Of a stretch of 64,000 bases of DNA, positions 60,310 to 64,000 are shown in pieces; the first letter of the stretch is position 1, and every line of letters begins with the position of its first letter. Under the pieces are notes generated by a model, which did no database searches, was not told where the DNA came from, and worked only from the letters and a program-made list of their open reading frames with translations. Origin of the DNA: Streptomyces chartreusis (GTDB lineage Bacteria; Actinomycetota; Actinomycetes; Streptomycetales; Streptomycetaceae); assembly GCF_008704715.1 (NCBI RefSeq), contig NZ_CP023689.1, positions 5,580,001-5,644,000 of the forward strand, in the 5' to 3' direction. Both the position numbers and the translations under genes were made by a program.

Positions 60310-61688
60310 TGACCGACATAGCGACGCTTCTGGAGGTGGGTGGTCCTGTCGCCGCGCTCGGCGGCGGCGGGGCTGCCTACGCCCGGGCCAAGCACCCCGG
60401 GATCTACTGGTCGACGGTCGGCCTACCGATGTCCACGGCTCGGCTGCTCAGCTCGTACGGCTCGGTCATGGAAGCCTGCGGCCTGACCGTGGCGCCCTCC
60501 CGGCTCCGGGTCCTGGCGGTCAAGGCCACCACCCGCCGCGAGGTCCGCCCCGTCCCGCCGCGTCGCGGCATCATCCGCCCCACCATGACCGGGCTCCGAC
60601 TCCGCCTGCGACTCGCACCAGGGCAGGAACCCGCCGACGTCGCCGCCTCCGCCGAACGGCTGCGGCACGCCTGGGGAGTTCACGCCGTCTACGTCACCAC
60701 CATCAAGCCCGGTGTCGTAGAGCTGCGGCTGGTCGGCTTCGACGTGCTGCGCAAGGTCCGTATGCCGCGCAAGGTCGCTGCCGACTTCCTGAAGGTCCCG
60801 GTGGCCCTGCGGGAAGACGCCACGCCCTTCGTACGCGACTACCGAACCGTCCCCCACGGCCTCACGCTCGGCGCCACCCTGTCCGGCAAGTCCATGTACC
60901 TGCGGCATCTCGTCGCCGGGCTCGCCCGACAGCCCGTCGCCCTGGTCGGCATCGACTGCAAGCGGGGCGTCGAACTGGCACCCTTCGCCCCGCGCCTGTC
61001 GGCTCTCGCCACCGACCCTGACCAGGCCGCAGAGTTGCTGCCCGCGCTCATCAAGGAAATGGAGGACCGCTACGACCTGATCAAGGTCCGGCAGGGCATC
61101 GCCCCGGCCACTCCGGACGAGGAAGTCACCTCCGACATCTGGGGACTACCCGAGCACGAACGGCCCGTGCCCGTCGTCTTGCTCGTGGACGAGGTGGCCG
61201 AACTCTTCCTCGTCGCAACGAAGAAGGAAGAGGAACGCCGGGACGAGATGGTCACCCAGCTCATCCGCCTCGCCCAGCTCGGCCGCGCGGCCGGCATTTA
61301 TCTGGAGGTCTGCGGGCAGCGCTTCGGCGCCGAGCTAGGGAAAGGAGCGACCATGCTGCGAGCCCAGTTGACCGGCCGCGTCTGCCACCGCGTCAACGAC
61401 GAAGCCTCCGCCAAGATGGCACTCGGCGACATCGCCCCCGAAGCGGTCTCCGCCGCCTGCGCCATCGCCCCCGAACAGCCCGGCCTCGCCATCGCCGGTG
61501 ACACCTCCGGTGGCTGGTCCCGCATCCGCACGCCCTACCTCTCCCTCGCCGACGCCGCCAAGACCTGCCACGCATCGGCCCACCTGGTCCCCGACCTGCC
61601 TGCGCTCAAGCCCTTCCGGCCCCACGTGCCCGTACGGCTGGTCGAGCCCGCGGCCCCGGTCGTGAAGCCGCGCCCGGTGACCGACTGA
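60309..61688 (+). CDS. FtsK/SpoIIIE-type conjugative DNA translocase (TraB/TraSA)
   Basis: 459 residues from ATG 60309, overlapping the preceding stop; longer readings would run into that gene. Walker A is GATLSGKS (~residue 195), Walker B is VVLLVDEVAEL (~290), followed by an ARTLG-like sensor region LAQLGRAAGIYLEVCGQRFG. The N-terminal ~25 residues are hydrophobic (TLLEVGGPVAALGGGGAAYA), likely a membrane anchor. TraB proteins move double-stranded element DNA between mycelia as hexamers, without relaxase. It is regulated by the upstream GntR operators. Confidence 0.92.
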   Translation: MTDIATLLEVGGPVAALGGGGAAYARAKHPGIYWSTVGLPMSTARLLSSYGSVMEACGLTVAPSRLRVLAVKATTRREVRPVPPRRGIIRPTMTGLRLRLRLAPGQEPADVAASAERLRHAWGVHAVYVTTIKPGVVELRLVGFDVLRKVRMPRKVAADFLKVPVALREDATPFVRDYRTVPHGLTLGATLSGKSMYLRHLVAGLARQPVALVGIDCKRGVELAPFAPRLSALATDPDQAAELLPALIKEMEDRYDLIKVRQGIAPATPDEEVTSDIWGLPEHERPVPVVLLVDEVAELFLVATKKEEERRDEMVTQLIRLAQLGRAAGIYLEVCGQRFGAELGKGATMLRAQLTGRVCHRVNDEASAKMALGDIAPEAVSAACAIAPEQPGLAIAGDTSGGWSRIRTPYLSLADAAKTCHASAHLVPDLPALKPFRPHVPVRLVEPAAPVVKPRPVTD

Positions 61689-61768
61689 CCTGCCCCCCAC
61701 CGGTCGGCGTGACCGCCTCGCGCCACGTCCCTACCCCTCCCATGCCTGAATCCGGAAGGAGCCGCAGC

Positions 61769-62440
61769 ATGCGCGCCCAACTGGCCCGTATCGATGCGGT
61801 GCTCATCCAAGCCGTCATCGCCGCCGCCCTGTCCTTCGCCCACCTGCACGACGTCGCCTCGGCGGCCGGACAGGACGGGTGGAAGGCGTGGGCCTACCCG
61901 GTCTCGGTCGACCTGCTGCTTGTCGCCGCCTGGCGCCGACTGCGGAACGGCGACGCGAAAGCCGCCGGGTGGTGCTGGTTCGTCATCGCACTCGTCGCCT
62001 CCCTCGGCGCGAACGTCGCTACGGCCGGACTGCTCGACATGGAGCACGTGCCAGCCTGGCTGCGCATCCTCGTGGCGGGTTGGCCCGCGGTTGCCTTCCT
62101 CGGCGGCACGCTCCTCGCTCACTCGGCGCCGACTGAGCAGGCCGATCCCACCGCGAGCCAAGCGACCGAGACTCGGGACCAGTTCGAGGACATCGAGGAC
62201 CAGGAGGGGACGCCCGCCCCTGTACTGGAACTCCCGGAACCTCCGGCCGCCGAGCCGGATCCGATCCCGGCCCTTGCTCGTCCGCCCGCCGTCTCCGTCC
62301 CGGCCGCCCTCGTGGAGCACGCCCGCAAAGTCGCCGCCGAGCACCACACCCGCACCGGAACGGCCATCGACACCCCAACCCTCCGTGCCCGACTCGGCGT
62401 CCCTCCGCCGATGGCCGACGCCATCGCCGCCCAGCTCTGA
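61769..62440 (+). CDS. DUF2637 membrane protein (SpdB-like spread protein)
   Basis: About 223 residues from ATG 61769, with GGAAGGAG upstream. Four hydrophobic segments in residues ~8-118 (VLIQAVIAAALSFAHL, PVSVDLLLVAAW, WFVIALVASLGANVATAGLL, ILVAGWPAVAFLGGTLLA), the DUF2637 pattern. The C-terminal ~100 residues are Pro/Glu-rich and then helical, possibly a helix-turn-helix-like tail. Such proteins act in intramycelial spread together with TraB. Confidence 0.88.
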   Translation: MRAQLARIDAVLIQAVIAAALSFAHLHDVASAAGQDGWKAWAYPVSVDLLLVAAWRRLRNGDAKAAGWCWFVIALVASLGANVATAGLLDMEHVPAWLRILVAGWPAVAFLGGTLLAHSAPTEQADPTASQATETRDQFEDIEDQEGTPAPVLELPEPPAAEPDPIPALARPPAVSVPAALVEHARKVAAEHHTRTGTAIDTPTLRARLGVPPPMADAIAAQL

Positions 62441-62452
62441 GAGGAGAGATCC

Positions 62453-62644
62453 ATGAGCGCCAACCGTCGTTTCCGCTCCGTCACCCGCATCGGCCCTGTA
62501 CAGGTCGGCACCTCCTACGACGGCCGTGGCCGGGAGAAGCACACCGCCGCCTGCACAGCCCCGCGCTGCGGCTTCTCCGCCGACTACGACAGCCGCGCCG
62601 CCGCCGAACTCGCCGCCCGCACCCACCGCTGCCCCGTCCGCTGA
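62453..62644 (+). CDS. Mobile element transfer protein (small, Cys-containing)
   Basis: 63 residues from ATG 62453 with GAGAGGAGAG upstream. N-terminus RFRSVTRIGPVQVGTSYDGRGR; a Cys-x4-Cys pair (CTAPRC) and a terminal Cys-His. Small proteins of this type lie between DUF2637 and SpdD genes in pSAM2-like elements and are annotated as mobile element transfer proteins. Biochemical role unknown. Confidence 0.8.
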   Translation: MSANRRFRSVTRIGPVQVGTSYDGRGREKHTAACTAPRCGFSADYDSRAAAELAARTHRCPVR

Positions 62645-62659
62645 AAGGACTCGCACCCC

Positions 62660-62854
62660 GTGACCGTCAGCCTGCCGCTCGTCGTCGTCCTCGGATTCTT
62701 CGCGTGGGGAGCGGTCAAGTTCCTCGGCGTCCGTACCTGGATCGTCGCGCTGATCGCCCTCTTCGGCTTCTGGCTCTCGCACACCTTCATGGCCCCGGCC
62801 ATCGAGTCCGGCACGCGCTCCGGCGTGGACGTCATAAACGACTCACATGACTAG
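62660..62854 (+). CDS. Small two-TM spread protein
   Basis: 64 residues from GTG 62660 (AAAGGA upstream). Two membrane segments (LPLVVVLGFFAWGAVKFLG and TWIVALIALFGFWLSHTFM) followed by a short polar tail. Probably part of the Spd membrane set. Its end overlaps the operator-like sequence before the next gene. Confidence 0.75.
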   Translation: MTVSLPLVVVLGFFAWGAVKFLGVRTWIVALIALFGFWLSHTFMAPAIESGTRSGVDVINDSHD

Positions 62855-62860
62855 ACGAGT
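62845..62860. promoter_or_regulatory. GntR-type operator half-site before spdD
   Basis: CTAG followed by a perfect right arm ACGAGT (62855-62860); the left arm is degenerate. AAGGAG of the next gene follows directly, so binding here would block that gene's start. Confidence 0.55.
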
Positions 62861-62879
62861 AGATAAGGAGAGTCCCGCC

Positions 62880-63125
62880 GTGTTCCTGCCCAAGTACCCC
62901 GACAGCCCCACTCCGCCGCCCGCGCACATCCACGTCCCGGCAGCCCCGGCCCCTGCACAGCGCGCGCTTCCGCAGGTCTCCATCAGCAGCGGCGCGATAG
63001 CGACCGTGATCGTCGGCGGAGTCGTGCTGACCGCGCTTCTGGCCGCCGTCGCCGTCACGGCCATCTCCGTAGCCGTCGCTGCCGTGGTCCTGCGCTCGCT
63101 GCTCCGCGAACACCACCGGCGCTGA
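62880..63125 (+). CDS. SpdD-like spread protein
   Basis: 81 residues from GTG 62880, with AAGGAG 9 nt upstream; an in-frame ATG at 62847 would put the operator inside the gene. N-terminal Pro-rich stretch (PKYPDSPTPPPAHIHVP), then one long TM segment (GAIATVIVGGVVLTALLAAVAVTAISVAVAAVVL) and a basic tail LLREHHRR. This layout is typical of SpdD proteins of streptomycete elements. Confidence 0.82.
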   Translation: MFLPKYPDSPTPPPAHIHVPAAPAPAQRALPQVSISSGAIATVIVGGVVLTALLAAVAVTAISVAVAAVVLRSLLREHHRR

Positions 63126-63219
63126 AGGCGCCCGGCTCCCGGGGCGGCTCGACACGACCAAGCATCCGCCGCCCCGGGAGTCCGTCACTCCTGACCGAGC
63201 CAGTCAGAAGGAGAGAGCC

Positions 63220-64000
63220 ATCCTGTCCCGCGCCACTCCGGCCCCACTCCCGGAACTCGCCAAGCTCGCCTCGCACGGCACCCTGCCCGGTATCCTCCGC
63301 CAGCTCTCCGGCCTTGGCGGTTGCACGCACCCGATCCGCCTCGACGGCCACCGCACCGAGTACGACGTGAACACCCGCACCGGCGAGATCGGCAACATCC
63401 TCCACCGCCTCGACTCCTCGACCCTCCCCGCTGGCCACCTCCTCGTCCGCTGCAACAACCGCCGAACGACCCGCTGCGCGGCCTGCGCTGAGGTCTACCG
63501 TCGCGACACCTTCCACCTGATCACGTCCGGCCTGCGCGGAGGCAAGGGCACCCCCGAACGCGTCGCCGCCCACCCCCGCGTCTTCGCTACCTTCACCGCA
63601 CCGAGCTTCGGCCCGGTCCACAACCGCCCCACCGGCCCGGCCGGTTCAGTCCGCCGCTGCCGTTGCGGCACCCTCCACGACCAGGACGACGACGCACTCG
63701 GAACCCCGCTCGACCCCGACACCTACGACTACGAAGCCGCCGTCCTGTGGAACGCCCACGCCGGACCGCTCTGGCGCCGCTTCTCGACGTACCTGCGCCG
63801 CGAGGTCGCCAAGCGCGCTGGCCTCACACAGCGCGCCTTCCGTCAGTACGCCCGGGTGTCGTTTGCCAAGGTCGCCGAGTACCAGAAGCGCGGTGCTGTC
63901 CACTTCCATGCCGTAATCCGCATCGACGGCCCGGAGGGCGGCGAGACGCCACCTCCCGCGTGGGCCACCGCCGAGCTGCTCGCCGATGCCATCAGCACCG
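63220..64000 (+). CDS. RepSA-like replication initiator, 3' end cut by window edge
   Basis: The frame is open to the window end (about 260 residues visible) but has no ATG, GTG or TTG in the right place: AAGGAGAGAG (63208-63217) is followed by GCC-ATC-CTG, so translation apparently starts at ATC 63220 or CTG 63223. The next in-frame GTG is about 50 residues in. Sequence features match RepSA-type AICE initiators: a start LSRATPAPLPELA, Cys pairs (RCNNRRTTRCAACAEVYRRDTFHLI and RRCRCGTL) and the HUH-like metal motif VHFHAVIRI. RepSA initiates rolling-circle-like replication of the excised element. The gene ends the forward operon seen here. Confidence 0.85.
   Translation, partial: MLSRATPAPLPELAKLASHGTLPGILRQLSGLGGCTHPIRLDGHRTEYDVNTRTGEIGNILHRLDSSTLPAGHLLVRCNNRRTTRCAACAEVYRRDTFHLITSGLRGGKGTPERVAAHPRVFATFTAPSFGPVHNRPTGPAGSVRRCRCGTLHDQDDDALGTPLDPDTYDYEAAVLWNAHAGPLWRRFSTYLRREVAKRAGLTQRAFRQYARVSFAKVAEYQKRGAVHFHAVIRIDGPEGGETPPPAWATAELLADAIST

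Noticed and set aside
1..64000. CRISPR array
   Set aside because: No series of regularly spaced identical repeats with unique spacers was seen; the repeats found are paired or tandem as described.

Overview
The window is high-GC actinobacterial DNA, almost certainly from Streptomyces: GTG/TTG starts, strong GC3 bias, a SARP regulator, a KorSA/Tra/Spd/RepSA-type integrative element and Streptomyces-style palindromic repeats are all present. No rRNA gene, complete tRNA gene or CRISPR array was seen.

Bases 1-38.4 kb hold a nonribosomal lipopeptide-type gene cluster. It starts with the 3' end of an acyl-CoA dehydrogenase, a Sfp-type phosphopantetheinyl transferase, an MMPL exporter, a stand-alone LuxR-type HTH protein and a SARP activator. 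A reverse-strand NRPS (C-A-T-C-A-T-TE; A codes read as Gly and an aromatic-like residue) faces a forward operon: SbnA-like 2,3-diaminopropionate (Dap) enzyme, NRPS C-A-T-E-C-A-T (two A domains with the same acidic-pocket code, plausibly Dap), NRPS C-A-T-C-A-T-TE (Thr, then Val/Ile-like), MbtH and a DrrAB-type ABC exporter. A second operon encodes ACP, KS, chain-length factor, ketoreductase, a phytoene-dehydrogenase-like flavoprotein and SbnB; a MaoC dehydratase follows. The working model is that the reducing type II PKS makes an unsaturated (polyene or cinnamoyl-type) acyl chain on the ACP, the first C domain of the two-module NRPS acylates a diaminopropionyl residue, and chain extension ends on one or both of two TE-bearing NRPSs. 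The same heptamer (GTCAGnn repeated every 11 bp) precedes the reverse NRPS, sbnA, the ACP operon and maoC, which indicates one SARP regulon.

Bases 38.5-46.7 kb look like ordinary chromosomal genes: a two-component system, a CGNR zinc-finger regulator, an epoxide-hydrolase-like enzyme, a coiled-coil protein, a ferric-reductase-like flavocytochrome, a secreted beta-propeller/Ig protein and a small membrane protein.

Bases 46.8-57.2 kb are a decayed accessory zone: frameshifted GIY-YIG, tyrosine-integrase and HNH remnants, a tRNA 3'-end fragment, three nested pairs of short repeats, an orphan Imm53-type immunity gene, small hypotheticals, and a large, visibly AT-richer SIR2-STAND-TPR gene that is a candidate anti-phage defence protein.

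Bases 57.3 kb to the end are the left part of an actinomycete integrative and conjugative element (AICE): a reverse operon (Nudix, ATP-binding kinase-like protein, two hypotheticals) and a forward operon (GntR/UTRA repressor, conserved small protein, FtsK-like TraB, DUF2637, transfer/spread proteins, RepSA-like initiator cut by the window edge). A shared ACTCGT-N4-ACGAGT operator family lies in front of several of these genes.
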